A DNA stretch of 64,000 bases from Bradyrhizobium sp. sBnM-33 (GTDB lineage Bacteria; Pseudomonadota; Alphaproteobacteria; Rhizobiales; Xanthobacteraceae). Below are positions 36,616-46,160 of the stretch, in pieces (within the stretch, counting starts at the first letter, position 1; every line of letters begins with the position of its first letter). The position numbers and the translations under genes were made by a program. Where the stretch lies: contig NZ_CP136624.1 in NCBI RefSeq assembly GCF_032917945.1, forward strand, positions 5,766,001-5,830,000. Direction: 5' to 3'. The notes beneath the pieces are model-generated. The model searched no databases. It was not told the DNA's origin and saw nothing but the letters and a program-made list of their open reading frames with translations.

Positions 36616-37419
36616 ATGCTCGATCAACAAACCGTCGAACGGCTGGCGCAGCGCCTCGATGATGCCGAACGCAGCAAGTCGCTGATCCCGGCGTTCACGC
36701 GTCAATATCCTGATCTCACGATCGAGGACGCCTACGCCATTCAGCGCGCCTGGACCAAGTTGCAGCTCTCCCGCGGCCGCACCGTCAAGGGCCACAAGAT
36801 CGGCCTGACATCGAAAGCGATGCAGAACGCCGTCGGCATTTCCGAGCCGGATTATGGCGTGCTATTCGCCGACATGTTCTATCCCGACGCGTCGGCGATC
36901 CCGTTCGATCGTTTCCGTGCACCCCGTATCGAGGTCGAACTGGCCTTCGTGCTGAAGGCGCCGTTGAAGGGTCCGAATTGCACGCTGTTCGACGTGCTCA
37001 ACGCTACCGATTACGTCACGCCGGCGCTCGAAATTCTCGAAACCCGGATGCATCGCGTCGATCCCGAGACGAAGGCGCCGCGCAAGGTGATGGATACGAT
37101 CTCCGACAACGCCGCGAATGCCGCGCTGGTCGTCGGCGGCCGGCCCATCCGGCCACTCGACGCCGACCTGCGCTGGATCGGCGCGCTTCTATTCCGCAAC
37201 GGCCAGATCGAGGAGACCGGCATTGCCGCCGGCGTGCTCAACCACCCCGCCAACGGCGTGGCCTGGCTCGCCGATCGGCTGGCCGCCCAAGCCGAGTATC
37301 TCGAAGCCGGTGAGGTGGTGCTGGCGGGATCGTTTACGCGCCCGGTCGAGATCATCAGAGGCGACACCTTTCATGCCGATTACGGCCGGTTCGGATCGGT
37401 GTCCTGCCAGTTCGTCTGA
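36616..37419 (+). CDS. hpaH: 2-oxo-hept-4-ene-1,7-dioate hydratase-like enzyme
   Basis: Hydratase/decarboxylase-family enzyme of 267 residues, close in pattern to HpaH/HpcG of the homoprotocatechuate pathway. Marks are [32 protein letters not shown] (quoted in part: [13 protein letters not shown]), then [12 protein letters not shown] with the metal acids, and [13 protein letters not shown]. It should add water to a 2-oxo-alkenoate. It lies directly after the FAH-family gene with a three-base spacer. The symbol names the family, as no other hpa genes are present here. Confidence 0.82.
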   Translation: MLDQQTVERLAQRLDDAERSKSLIPAFTRQYPDLTIEDAYAIQRAWTKLQLSRGRTVKGHKIGLTSKAMQNAVGISEPDYGVLFADMFYPDASAIPFDRFRAPRIEVELAFVLKAPLKGPNCTLFDVLNATDYVTPALEILETRMHRVDPETKAPRKVMDTISDNAANAALVVGGRPIRPLDADLRWIGALLFRNGQIEETGIAAGVLNHPANGVAWLADRLAAQAEYLEAGEVVLAGSFTRPVEIIRGDTFHADYGRFGSVSCQFV

Positions 37420-37448
37420 ACGAGAAGCATCCTGGAGGTAGAGCAGCG

Positions 37449-37832
37449 ATGACAAGGCGCAAGAGCATTCATATCGGCGAGTTCAAGCACGCCAATCCCA
37501 TTCCGAACGCCTGCCGCATCGGCAATCTCCTGATGTCCGGCGTCATCCTCGGCCGTGATCCCGCGACTGGCGCGATGCCCGAGCGCATCGAGGACCAGTG
37601 CGCCAACATGTTCGCGCATATGAAAGCCATCGTGGAAGCCGGCGGCGGCACGACCGATGACATCATCAAGATGACGGTATGGCTGCAGGATCGAAAGCAG
37701 CGCGCGCCGATCAATACCGAATGGCTGAAGATGTTTCCCGACGAGCATTCGCGCCCTGCCCGCCATGCGCTGCAGATGGACATGGAGAATGGCGCGCTCG
37801 TGCAATGCGATTTCACCGCTGTGATCGACTGA
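37449..37832 (+). CDS. RidA/YjgF-family protein
   Basis: Small trimeric protein of 127 residues of the Rid family, which hydrolyses imines or enamines to ketones and ammonia. The signature SRPARHALQMDM holds the conserved arginine that binds the substrate carboxylate. Its place within a catabolic operon suggests that the pathway has an amino- or imino-acid intermediate, as in aminomuconate-type routes where a RidA relative is the deaminase. That reading is inference. Confidence 0.87.
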   Translation: MTRRKSIHIGEFKHANPIPNACRIGNLLMSGVILGRDPATGAMPERIEDQCANMFAHMKAIVEAGGGTTDDIIKMTVWLQDRKQRAPINTEWLKMFPDEHSRPARHALQMDMENGALVQCDFTAVID

Positions 37833-37856
37833 CCGCGATCAGAAAGGGAAACCGAG

Positions 37857-38732
37857 ATGCCGACCTATCTTCCGTTCGATCCGAACCCGCGCCGCCCCTC
37901 AAAACTGCCGCCGCCAAAGAGCATCGACAGCCAGTTTCACGTGATGGGTCCGCTGGAAAACTATCCGGTGCGCCCGGGTGCCGCCTACCAGATGCCAACC
38001 GCGACCTGGGAAGCCGCGCTTCGCGTCCACAAGGCGCTCGGCATCGAGCGCGGCATCATCGTGCAGACCACGACCTATGGCGCCGATCATTCGGTGGTGC
38101 TCGATGGTCTTGCCGCGATGGGACCGAACTATCGCGGCTGTGCCAACGCGCTGGTGTTTGCCGAAGCCGATGACGCCTATCTCGCCAAGCTGCACGATGC
38201 CGGTGTCCGCGGCGCCCGTTTCAGCTTCCGGCAGGAACTCGGCGCGGTGCTCTCGGACAGGGATTTTGCCCGCGCCATCGCGAAGATTCGCGAACTCGGC
38301 TGGTACGCAAAAATTCAGCCGGAGAAAGACGGCATCGTCTCCAGCGTTGCCAAGTACGAAAATCTCGACGTGCCGGTGCTGATCGATCACATGGCACGCC
38401 CTGACCCGACCCGCGGCAAGGACGACCCGAACTTGCAGAAGATGCTGGAGCTCCTGTCGAAGGGCAATTTCTGGGTGATGCTGTCGCTCGGCGAAAAGAC
38501 CTCGAAGAAGGGCCCGCCCTGGGGCGACGTCATTCCGATTGCGCGCGCCTATATCGAGGCGGCGCCCGACCGTTGCGTCTGGGCGAGCGATTGGCCGCAC
38601 CCCGTTTCGGTCGTCCAGCCGCCCAACGATGCCGACCTGCTCGAACTTCTCTACCGCTACGTAGCCGATGAAGCGGAGCTGAAGCGGATCCTGGTCACCA
38701 ACCCGGCCAAACTATTCGGTTATGAGGATTAG
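37857..38732 (+). CDS. Amidohydrolase_2-family TIM-barrel hydrolase
   Basis: Protein of 291 residues related to 2-pyrone-4,6-dicarboxylate lactonase (LigI) and other amidohydrolase_2 enzymes, with VLIDHMARPDP in the middle and the catalytic aspartate in WASDWPHP. The usual N-terminal HxH metal motif reads QFH (IDSQFHV), so the first histidine is glutamine; LigI-type enzymes do not need a metal, which fits. It probably opens a lactone or decarboxylates an acid as the last step encoded in this operon. Spacing to the RidA gene is 24 bases. Confidence 0.85.
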   Translation: MPTYLPFDPNPRRPSKLPPPKSIDSQFHVMGPLENYPVRPGAAYQMPTATWEAALRVHKALGIERGIIVQTTTYGADHSVVLDGLAAMGPNYRGCANALVFAEADDAYLAKLHDAGVRGARFSFRQELGAVLSDRDFARAIAKIRELGWYAKIQPEKDGIVSSVAKYENLDVPVLIDHMARPDPTRGKDDPNLQKMLELLSKGNFWVMLSLGEKTSKKGPPWGDVIPIARAYIEAAPDRCVWASDWPHPVSVVQPPNDADLLELLYRYVADEAELKRILVTNPAKLFGYED

Positions 38733-38744
38733 GCCGTATTGCAC

Positions 38745-39685
38745 CTAGCGCAGGACGGCCGTCACGAATAACACGACAACGGGCAACGTCACCGCCGCCA
38801 ACGTCGTGCCGAGCGCGACGGCGCCCGAGACGGCTTCGGTGAGCCGTCCGTACTGGGCCGAGAAGATGTAGGCATTGGCGCCGGTCGGCATCGCGGCGAA
38901 AAGAACGACCACGGCTGCGGAAATGGGCGGCAACGCCAGAACGTGGAACGCGAGGACCGCCGCAACGGCCGGCATTGCCAAAAGCTTGAGCGCGCACATC
39001 ACCGCCATGGCGAGCGCCTGGCCCTTGATCCTGAAACCAAAGAGATTGATGCCGAGCGCGATCAGGGCCGTGGGCGAGCCCGCCTGCGCCAGCAGTTCCA
39101 GAGTCTTGTCCGCGACGGGGTTCAGCCCCAATCCGATAAGGCGCCAGAGAAAGCCGAAGCCGAGCGCGAGCATGATCGGATTGCGCGCGATTTCGCGCAC
39201 GGCCCGCAGCACCAGCAGCGGCGCCGTCTCGGAAGATTTCGTTCCGCCCACGCTATCTGCAGCGTGCCGCAGAGCCAGAGCAGCGGCGTGTTGACCGACA
39301 GGATCAGGGCCATCGAGCCGGCGGCCTGACTTCCCAGCGCCGACAACGTCAGGGGAATGCCGAGCATCACGACGTTGCCGTAGATCGAGCCGATCGCGAG
39401 CACCACGCCATCCGCCCGGGATTGCCGAAGAAGAGATGACGCCAACAGTGCTGCGATCCACGTGACCGCCGTTGCCCCGTAATAGGCGCCCCATACCGAG
39501 AAGGCGCTGACGGCGGGAAATTCCGCGACGACCACGATCCGGAACAGCAGAGCCGGAATAGCGATGCTGAAGGCGAACTCGGCAATGCCCTTATGCGCCG
39601 TCGGCGAGATGAAACGCAGCGCGACTGCCGCATAACCCGCCGCGATCAAGGCGAACACCGGAACAACGATCAACACTGCGCTCAT
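38745..39685 (-). pseudogene. AEC-family permease, frame disrupted
   Basis: Auxin efflux carrier/malate permease-type transporter of about 313 residues and ten membrane spans. The N-terminal half (from ATG 39685, AVLIVVPVFALIAAGY) and the C-terminal half (ending FVTAVLR) are in different frames. The switch lies near 39247-39249, where a CCC (GGG on the coding strand) is one base short; adding one G restores IAWGGTKSSETAP. No other damage is visible, so this is either a recent mutation or a base-call error in a G run. The gene is convergent with the amidohydrolase operon. Confidence 0.8.
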
Positions 39686-39817
39686 GCCGCACTCATCTTC
39701 GAACTTCGGCCGGGCAAATACCCCGTCGTCATCCGTTTCGCATGGATGCGGCTATGCTGCGCACCAATTTGTTATGGAACGTAGCATACGCCCCGTGCCT
39801 CCTGCTATCATCGGCAC

Positions 39818-40492
39818 ATGACCTCGCGCGAGTCTGCTGCTTCCGAAATCACGCCCGAAGTGCTGCTGCGGGCCTATGCCTGCGGCATCTTCCCGATGGC
39901 CGAGAGCGCCGGTGATCCGACGCTGTTCTGGGTCGAGCCGGAAATGCGCGGCGTTATTCCGCTCGACGGCTTCCGCATCACCTCGCGGCTTGCCCGCACC
40001 GTGCGTTCGGACACTTTCAGCGTTACCGTCGATAGCGCCTTCAAGGCGGTCATCGCGGGCTGCGCGGCGCCGCAGCCGGGCCGCGATGACACCTGGATCA
40101 ACAAGCGCATCCGCGATCTCTATCTCGGGCTCCACGAGCTCGGGCACTGCCACAGCGTCGAGGTATGGCAGGACGGCGATCTCGTCGGCGGCCTCTACGG
40201 TGTCAGCCTGGGACGAGCGTTCTTCGGCGAGAGCATGTTTCACCGCGCGCGCGACGCTTCCAAAGTGGCGCTGGTGCATCTGGTGGCGCGGCTGATCGCA
40301 GGCGGGTTCGAGCTGCTCGACACGCAATATGTCACCGAACATCTGCGCAGCTTCGGCGCGGTCGAAATTCCAAGGCGCCGCTATCGCGCCTTGCTCGACA
40401 AGGCGATCGCGGGCGAGCCAGCGGACTTTATGCGATTGCCGCCCAGCATCAGCGGCGCGGAAGCGCTCGCGATCATTGCGAAGGGTATCTGA
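39818..40492 (+). CDS. aat: Leucyl/phenylalanyl-tRNA-protein transferase
   Basis: Attaches Leu or Phe to the N-terminal Lys or Arg of proteins, marking them for ClpAP by the N-end rule. The 224-residue enzyme has the family's [42 protein letters not shown] and the final [15 protein letters not shown]. All are intact. In Alphaproteobacteria it usually follows accC and precedes a DUF2155 gene; the second link survives here (convergently, the DUF2155 gene is on the other strand) but the first is broken by 10 kb of other genes. Confidence 0.95.
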   Translation: MTSRESAASEITPEVLLRAYACGIFPMAESAGDPTLFWVEPEMRGVIPLDGFRITSRLARTVRSDTFSVTVDSAFKAVIAGCAAPQPGRDDTWINKRIRDLYLGLHELGHCHSVEVWQDGDLVGGLYGVSLGRAFFGESMFHRARDASKVALVHLVARLIAGGFELLDTQYVTEHLRSFGAVEIPRRRYRALLDKAIAGEPADFMRLPPSISGAEALAIIAKGI

Positions 40493-40499
40493 TGCGCGT

Positions 40500-40621
40500 G
40501 TAGCCCGGATGGAGCCAACGGGTCGCGCGAATGCGCGCCCGATGACAGGCTCCGCGCAATCCGGGATCGGTGTCACCGCGGAGAGAGGGCCCCGGATTTC
40601 GCTGCGCTCCATCCGGGCTAC
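40500..40621. repeat. Inverted-repeat element between aat and the DUF2155 gene
   Basis: Perfect 16-base arms GTAGCCCGGATGGAGC (40500-40515) and GCTCCATCCGGGCTAC (40606-40621) bound a GC-rich core. This matches from memory a repeat common in Bradyrhizobium genomes. It lies between convergent genes and would form a long hairpin in either transcript. Confidence 0.8.
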
Positions 40622-40630
40622 ACTTAACAC

Positions 40631-41656
40631 CTAATTCCCGAACAACCCACCAAACAGCCCGCCCGGCCGCTGCTGCGGCGGAGGCGGCGGTGGGGCCTGC
40701 TGCGGCTGCTGCTGGAATTGCGGTTGCGGCGGTGGTCCTGGCGGGCGCGGCGCCGCCTGCTTCGGCGGCGGCGGACGCTTCGCAGCCGGCGGCGGCGCGG
40801 CCGATTTCGCCGGATCGGGCTGCGCGCTGACAATGGTTTGGTCAGGGCCTTTGCAGTCGGTGAGCCAGATATCGTAGACCGGGTGCTCGACGCCATGCAG
40901 GCCCGGACTGGCGGCGAACATCCAGCCCGAGAAGATCCGCTTCACCTCGCCCTGCAGCGTGATCTCGTCGACTTCGACGAACGCATCGGTGTTGGCAGCT
41001 TCCGTCGATGGCCGCGTGTAGCAGGCACTGGTCTTCACGCGCAGCGCGCCGAACTGCACGGTCTCGCCGATGTCCTCCTCGAAATTGATGATGCGGCCGG
41101 TGATCTTGTCGAGGCCGGAGAAGCTCGCCTTCTTATTGGTGATCTTGGTGGCCGGCGGCTCGGACACGACCTCGTCGCCCGGCTGCAGGGTCGCCGGCGA
41201 ATTGGGCACGCCCTTGGCCGGGGGCTGGCGCTGACCCGGCGGCGCGTTGGCGACGCCCGGACCTCCGGGCTGCGGCGGCTGAACCGCGACGCCCGGCTGC
41301 GTCCCCTGCGGAGGGGCGGTGGTGCCCGGCGGCGGCGCCAGCGGCTGCGACTGGAAACTTCCCGGCGGCGGCGCGCCCTGCCCCGGCGGCGGACGGTTTG
41401 GCGTCGGCAGCAGGCGGCCGCGCGGCAGTTCCGGCACTTCCTCGTCGTCGTCGGGGAATTGTTGCTGCTGCTGGTTTCCGCGGGGAATGGCGCCCGGCGG
41501 CCGCAGCGGAGGATCGGAAAAGATATTGCCGATCTGCGCCTGCGCGGGCGGCGCAAGCGAGGTCATGGTGGCGGCAATCAGGGCCGCAAGACCGGTCAGG
41601 GCAATGGTTCGAAGCATCTCGCGCGGCTTTAACAGGGCGAATCGGGCTCGCGACAT
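40631..41656 (-). CDS. Exported proline-rich DUF2155 protein
   Basis: Protein of 341 residues (or 328 from ATG 41617, which begins the signal peptide MLRTIALTGLAALIAAT). After the cleavage site (AQA) comes a Pro/Gly/Gln-rich spacer of ~130 residues. The DUF2155 domain follows at about 185-275 (LDKITGRIINFEEDIGETVQ, then FSGWMFAASPGLHGVEHPVYDIW), and a second proline-rich tail ends LFGGLFGN. DUF2155 proteins are alphaproteobacterial and of unknown function; their steady link with aat and NDUFA12 is noted in related genomes. Tail length is unusual. Confidence 0.85.
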   Translation of the reverse strand: MSRARFALLKPREMLRTIALTGLAALIAATMTSLAPPAQAQIGNIFSDPPLRPPGAIPRGNQQQQQFPDDDEEVPELPRGRLLPTPNRPPPGQGAPPPGSFQSQPLAPPPGTTAPPQGTQPGVAVQPPQPGGPGVANAPPGQRQPPAKGVPNSPATLQPGDEVVSEPPATKITNKKASFSGLDKITGRIINFEEDIGETVQFGALRVKTSACYTRPSTEAANTDAFVEVDEITLQGEVKRIFSGWMFAASPGLHGVEHPVYDIWLTDCKGPDQTIVSAQPDPAKSAAPPPAAKRPPPPKQAAPRPPGPPPQPQFQQQPQQAPPPPPPQQRPGGLFGGLFGN

Positions 41657-41657
41657 A

Positions 41658-41683
41658 GTACAGACTTATCGTACAGACTTATC
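41658..41683. repeat. Perfect 13-base tandem duplication
   Basis: GTACAGACTTATC occurs twice in a row directly upstream of the DUF2155 gene start, in its promoter or leader region. It looks like a recent slippage event. Confidence 0.85.
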
Positions 41684-41914
41684 CGCCGCTCGCGTCCCTC
41701 CCGGTTAACACGCTGATTACGGCGGGGAAAGGGCGGTAGCCCCGTTCCCGCCGCACTCGATCATGGCCCGGAAAGGCGGAAGCCGGTTTTCGGAACATCG
41801 CTCCATGATCTAGTCAGCCCCGCCTGCAGATGGAATAGTGGCCCCGATCGCGCGCCCCCGCGCGAAAACCACCAAAATCCGGGATAACCGGACGAGCCAG
41901 AGGAAACCTCAGAC

Positions 41915-42694
41915 ATGCCCGATCGAATTCGCCTCGATGGCCGGGTTGCCGTCGTGACCGGCGCGGCCGGCGTCATTGGAACCGCGACCATCCGCCTGCT
42001 CGCCGAGCGCGGCGCCCGTATCGTTGCGATCGACCGCAAGGAACAGGATCTTGCGGCTGCCATCGAGGACCTGCCGGCCTCGGCCGAAGCGCTCGCGATC
42101 GCGGCGGACGTCACCCGGGAGGAAGAAGTCGCGGAATATGTCCGCGCCAGCGTCGACAGGTTCGGCACGATTAATGCCTTCTACAACAACGCCGGCATCG
42201 AGGGCGACATCAAGCCGATCCCGGAATATTCGCTGGAGAGTTTTCGGCGCGTGCTCGACGTCAACGTCGTCGGCGTCTTTCTCGGCATGAAGCACGTGCT
42301 GCCGGTGATGCTGAAGCAGAACAAGGGCAGCATCATCAACACCGCCTCCATCGCCGGCCTGATCGGATCGCCGATGATCGCCGTCTACAGCGCCAGCAAG
42401 CACGCCGTGATCGGGCTTACCAAGAGCGCCGCCTGGGAGTGCAGCGGTACCGGCGTGCGGGTGAACTGCGTCTGTCCCGGCCTGATCGACAGCCGGATGC
42501 TGAGCACGATCCTGCAGGGCCGCAATCCCGGCAATGAGCCGCCGCAGACCGAAAAGATCGTCGACCGGATTCCGGCGCGGCGGCTCGGACAGGCTTCCGA
42601 AGTCGCCTCCATCGTGGCGTTCCTGGCCTCCGACGAGGCCAGCTACGTGTCGGGCTCCGCCTATACCGTCGATGGCGGCCGCACCGCCGCTTAA
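41915..42694 (+). CDS. SDR-family oxidoreductase
   Basis: NAD(P)-dependent short-chain dehydrogenase of 259 residues (classical type). The cofactor loop is TGAAGVIG with Asp in AIDRKEQD, suggesting NAD(H). NNAG, the catalytic serine in INTASIAG and YSASK are present, and the C-terminal GGRTAA is typical. Substrate unknown. The start has AGAGG upstream. An esterase gene follows after a repeat-filled 113-base spacer, so they may or may not share a transcript. Confidence 0.9.
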   Translation: MPDRIRLDGRVAVVTGAAGVIGTATIRLLAERGARIVAIDRKEQDLAAAIEDLPASAEALAIAADVTREEEVAEYVRASVDRFGTINAFYNNAGIEGDIKPIPEYSLESFRRVLDVNVVGVFLGMKHVLPVMLKQNKGSIINTASIAGLIGSPMIAVYSASKHAVIGLTKSAAWECSGTGVRVNCVCPGLIDSRMLSTILQGRNPGNEPPQTEKIVDRIPARRLGQASEVASIVAFLASDEASYVSGSAYTVDGGRTAA

Positions 42695-42698
42695 CATC

Positions 42699-42778
42699 GT
42701 CATTCCGGGATGGTCCGAAGGACCAGACCCGGAATCTCGAGATTCCGGGTTCGCATCTTCGACGCGCCCCGGAATGAC
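42699..42778. repeat. Nested palindromic repeat between the SDR and esterase genes
   Basis: Outer arms GTCATTCCGGG (42699-42709) and CCCGGAATGAC (42768-42778) enclose a perfect 22-base palindrome, CCCGGAATCTCGAGATTCCGGG (42728-42749), quoted by position. The element is REP-like and of a type frequent in Bradyrhizobium. Confidence 0.85.
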
Positions 42779-42807
42779 AAACTCAGAAACAGAGGTCATT
42801 CCCAACC

Positions 42808-43755
42808 ATGCCCGTCACGCTCGATCCCGATGCCGCCGCCGTCTACAAGGCTTTCCAGGAGGCGGGCCGTCCCGCCTATGAGACGCTGACCGCGCCGGAA
42901 GCGCGCGAATATTATCGAAGCGCCCGCGTCGTCAGTAATCCCGAACCGCCCGCGCTCGAATCGAACCAGCCGCTCGCGATTCCCGCGCCACACGGCACGA
43001 TTCCGGCGCGCATCTACACGCCGAAGACGTTGCGCAAGAGCGACGGCCTTGCGCCGTGCCTGGTCTTCTTTCATGGCGGCGGCTGGGTGATCGGCGACCT
43101 CGATACCCATGAAGTGGTCTGCCAGAAGCTTGCCCATGAGGGCGAGTTGATCGTGATCTCGGTCGACTACCGGCTGGCGCCGGAGCACAAATTTCCCGCC
43201 GCCGCCGACGACGCCATCACCGCAACCAAGTGGGTTGCCGCCAATGCCAGCCAGCTCGGCGTCGACGCAGCCCACTTGCTGGTCGGCGGCGACAGCGCCG
43301 GCGGCAATCTCGCCGCCGTCGTGGCGCTCGCCGCACGCGACGGCGACGGCCCAAAACTCGCGGGGCAGGTGCTGATCTATCCCGCCACCGACTTTGCGAT
43401 GACGCATCCCTCGCATAGCGAGCCCGAGACCAGCATCCTGCTGACGCACTCCGTGATCAAATGGTTCTGCAACCATTATCTGAACGGCGCGGCCGACATC
43501 GAGCATTGGAAAGCCTCGCCCGCGCGCGCGAAAACGCTCGCCGGCCTGCCGCCGGCCTACGTGCTGACTGCGGGTGCCGATCCGCTCCGCGACGAGGGTG
43601 CCGAATATGCCGCGCGGCTCAAGGAAGCCGGCGTGCCCATGACCTACCGGCATTTCCCCGGCCAATTCCACGGCTTCTTCACCATGGGCAAGCTGCTGCA
43701 GCAGGCCAACGTGGCCGTCAGCGAAATCGCCGGGTGGCTGAAAGCGTTGAAATAA
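42808..43755 (+). CDS. Alpha/beta hydrolase of the hormone-sensitive lipase family
   Basis: Carboxylesterase or lipase of 315 residues. The oxyanion-hole motif is FFHGGGWVIGD and the nucleophile motif is GGDSAGGN. The acid and base come in TAGADPLRDEG and FPGQFHGF. There is no signal peptide, so it is cytoplasmic. It probably cleaves short acyl esters; the exact substrate cannot be inferred. The SDR gene upstream may act on the released alcohol, but the repeat between them weakens the operon argument. Confidence 0.9.
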   Translation: MPVTLDPDAAAVYKAFQEAGRPAYETLTAPEAREYYRSARVVSNPEPPALESNQPLAIPAPHGTIPARIYTPKTLRKSDGLAPCLVFFHGGGWVIGDLDTHEVVCQKLAHEGELIVISVDYRLAPEHKFPAAADDAITATKWVAANASQLGVDAAHLLVGGDSAGGNLAAVVALAARDGDGPKLAGQVLIYPATDFAMTHPSHSEPETSILLTHSVIKWFCNHYLNGAADIEHWKASPARAKTLAGLPPAYVLTAGADPLRDEGAEYAARLKEAGVPMTYRHFPGQFHGFFTMGKLLQQANVAVSEIAGWLKALK

Positions 43756-43816
43756 TGCACATTGCGCAACACTATCGATAAGCCGTGAATTTCTCCTGCG
43801 CATATTCGGGGCCGCT

Positions 43817-45037
43817 GTGATCGAACCAATCCTCCTATTTGGCATACCCGTCGATTTTCTGCTGTTCGCGCTGACGCTGCTCGGCGTCGCTCTGTTCCAT
43901 CACCATACGCTGCGCGTTGCCCTGACGGGACTGGCCGCCATCGTGATCTACAAGCTGATCTTCACCGGCTTCAAATACGGTGCGGGTATTAATGGCCTCG
44001 GTCACCACATGGCCCATGAATGGGTTACGCTCGGCAATCTGTTCCTGCTGCTGATGGGGTTTGCGCTGCTGTCTCGACATTTCGAAGACAGCCGGATTCC
44101 GGACGAGATGCCGGCATTGCTGCCGGACGACTGGAAGGGTGGCGTCGTGCTGCTCGTCCTTGTGTTCGTGCTCTCGAGTTTCCTCGACAACATTGCCGCC
44201 GCGCTGATCGGCGGCACCGTCGCGCGACATGTATTCCAGGGCAAGGTTCACATCGGCTATCTCGCCGCGATCGTCGCGGCCTCGAACGCCGGCGGTGCGG
44301 GCAGCGTCGTCGGCGACACCACCACCACCATGATGTGGATCGCAGGCGTCAGCCCGCTCGCCGTCGTGGAGGCCTACGTCGCGGCCGTTGTCGCGATGCT
44401 GATCTTTGCGGTGCCGGCCGCAATCCAGCAGCAGCGCTTTTCGCCAATCCAGAAGAATCCGCCGAGCGGATTGAAGATCGACCGGACGCGGGTGTTCATC
44501 GTCGCCGCCATTCTCGTCGCGGCGCTGGCAGCGAACATCATTGCCAACGTGAAATTCCCGGCCGTGCTCGAGAGCGTCCCCGTTCTCGGCATCGCGGTGT
44601 GGGTGGTCATCCTGCTGACGGCAGGATTGCGCGCGCCGGATTGGAAGGTGATGCCGGAAACTTTCAAGGGCACCATCTTCCTGCTCGCGCTCGTCACCGC
44701 GGCCTCTCTTATGCCGGTCGAAAGGCTGCCGGTGGCGTCATGGCCGACTGCGTTTGGACTTGGCTTCATCTCTGCCGTGTTCGACAACATTCCCCTCACC
44801 GCGCTCGCGTTGAAGCAGGGCGGCTATGACTGGGGCTATCTCGCTTATGCGGTCGGATTCGGCGGCTCGATGATCTGGTTCGGCTCATCGGCCGGCGTCG
44901 CCTTGTCGAACATGTATCCGGAGGCGAAGTCCGTCGGACGCTGGGTCAGGCACGGCTGGCCTGTGGCGGTGGCCTACGTCATCGGTTTCCTGGTGATGCT
45001 CGCTATCCTTGGCTGGCATCCCGACCCGCGGGTTTAG
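43817..45037 (+). CDS. Ion transporter-superfamily permease (citrate/NhaD-like)
   Basis: Integral membrane protein of 406 residues with about eleven hydrophobic segments. The paired motifs SSFLDNIAAALIGG and SAVFDNIPLTALALKQ are the two re-entrant loops of the ion transporter superfamily, as in NhaD, ArsB and CitM proteins. A sodium/proton antiport or dicarboxylate role is possible; the loop wording (DN plus a small residue) favours NhaD-like antiporters. The start is GTG 43817. An imperfect terminator hairpin (GATTGCCG/CGGCAATC) lies at 45051-45075. Confidence 0.83.
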   Translation: MIEPILLFGIPVDFLLFALTLLGVALFHHHTLRVALTGLAAIVIYKLIFTGFKYGAGINGLGHHMAHEWVTLGNLFLLLMGFALLSRHFEDSRIPDEMPALLPDDWKGGVVLLVLVFVLSSFLDNIAAALIGGTVARHVFQGKVHIGYLAAIVAASNAGGAGSVVGDTTTTMMWIAGVSPLAVVEAYVAAVVAMLIFAVPAAIQQQRFSPIQKNPPSGLKIDRTRVFIVAAILVAALAANIIANVKFPAVLESVPVLGIAVWVVILLTAGLRAPDWKVMPETFKGTIFLLALVTAASLMPVERLPVASWPTAFGLGFISAVFDNIPLTALALKQGGYDWGYLAYAVGFGGSMIWFGSSAGVALSNMYPEAKSVGRWVRHGWPVAVAYVIGFLVMLAILGWHPDPRV

Positions 45038-45192
45038 CGCGGTCGAAGGCGATTGCCGGCCTCGCGTCGGCAATCATCTATTGGCCGGCGAGGCTGTACC
45101 GACTCAGGCCGCAATGTTATCCAAGTTTCCGACTAGCTCTCGCACGCAACAACTCTGCCGGTGATTCGGCAGCAATCCGCGAGGTGATTGCA

Positions 45193-46074
45193 ATGGCATT
45201 TTTCAGGCGCGAGCTCGGCCCGATCGAGCGCTTCGAGGTTGCGCTGAAGGACAAGCTGACGGCGCGGCAGAAGTTGGCCGAGCGGTTGAGCGTCGCCGAA
45301 TCGGAACTTGCGGAAAAGCGCGCTGCCGCCGAACGGCTGGCGGTAGCCGGTGCCGACAATTCCCGGCTCGATCGGGCCGAAGCCAGCATGCGCGCCGTCG
45401 AAGACCGCGCCAAGACGTTGCGCGCCGAATTGGTGGAATTCGACGACCAGGTGGCCTCGGCCGAGCGCGCGCTCGCTGACGCCAAGGCCCAACGCGACCG
45501 CGACGCGCTGGCTGACCAGATCGAGGCGATGGCGGCGGCGATCGAACGGGCTGCACCCGGGTTCGAAGCCGGCACCACAGCGCTGGTCGAGGCCGTTACA
45601 AAAAGTGCGCTGTCGATACCTGAAGCGACCCGCTTCTCGACCAGTGTGGAAGCGGTGCGTAGCGAGGTCCGCGCCGCGGCGGATCTGATATGCTGGGAGC
45701 TGCGTTCCGCCGCGGTGCGCACGCGCGCGGGCAACGCCAACCTCGCCAATCCGGCGCCATCCCTGTCGGAGCAGCCGCCATCGGCAGAGACCGAGCGGCA
45801 ATTGATGTACACCCTCCATCCCCTGCGTTGGCGCGAGGACGGCAACGTGCGCAAAGTTCCCGCCTTTGCGTTGGTCGGGCTGCCCAAGGCGCTGCTGCCG
45901 GTAGCGCTGCAGCATCAGCACGTCGATCATCTCAATGCCCGCCGCGTGCAGACCCTGATGCATCTTCACGGCAGCGCAGGGAATGGCGAACCGCAAGACG
46001 ATGATCCGCAGCTTGTCGATCTGGACGCCTTGCTCACAGAGGAAACGCAGAGCGCGCAAGCCGATGTTGCCTGA
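45193..46074 (+). CDS. Coiled-coil protein of unknown function
   Basis: Cytoplasmic protein of 293 residues with no signal peptide. Residues ~5-110 form a long coiled coil rich in Ala, Glu, Arg and Leu. The middle (about 110-190) is helical and the last ~80 residues have a folded region, MYTLHPLRWREDGNVRKVPA, before an acidic tail. I do not recognise the family. ATG 45193 has GAGG nine bases upstream; a GTG at 45184 is possible. It lies alone between the permease and a disrupted EEP-family gene. Confidence 0.65.
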   Translation: MAFFRRELGPIERFEVALKDKLTARQKLAERLSVAESELAEKRAAAERLAVAGADNSRLDRAEASMRAVEDRAKTLRAELVEFDDQVASAERALADAKAQRDRDALADQIEAMAAAIERAAPGFEAGTTALVEAVTKSALSIPEATRFSTSVEAVRSEVRAAADLICWELRSAAVRTRAGNANLANPAPSLSEQPPSAETERQLMYTLHPLRWREDGNVRKVPAFALVGLPKALLPVALQHQHVDHLNARRVQTLMHLHGSAGNGEPQDDDPQLVDLDALLTEETQSAQADVA

Positions 46075-46160
46075 GCCAGCGCAGATGGCCACCGACAAGC
46101 GCTGAACCAACCGCTCCAGCGGACGTTGTCCGGGTTCATTCATGAAGCCGGCTTTCGAGG

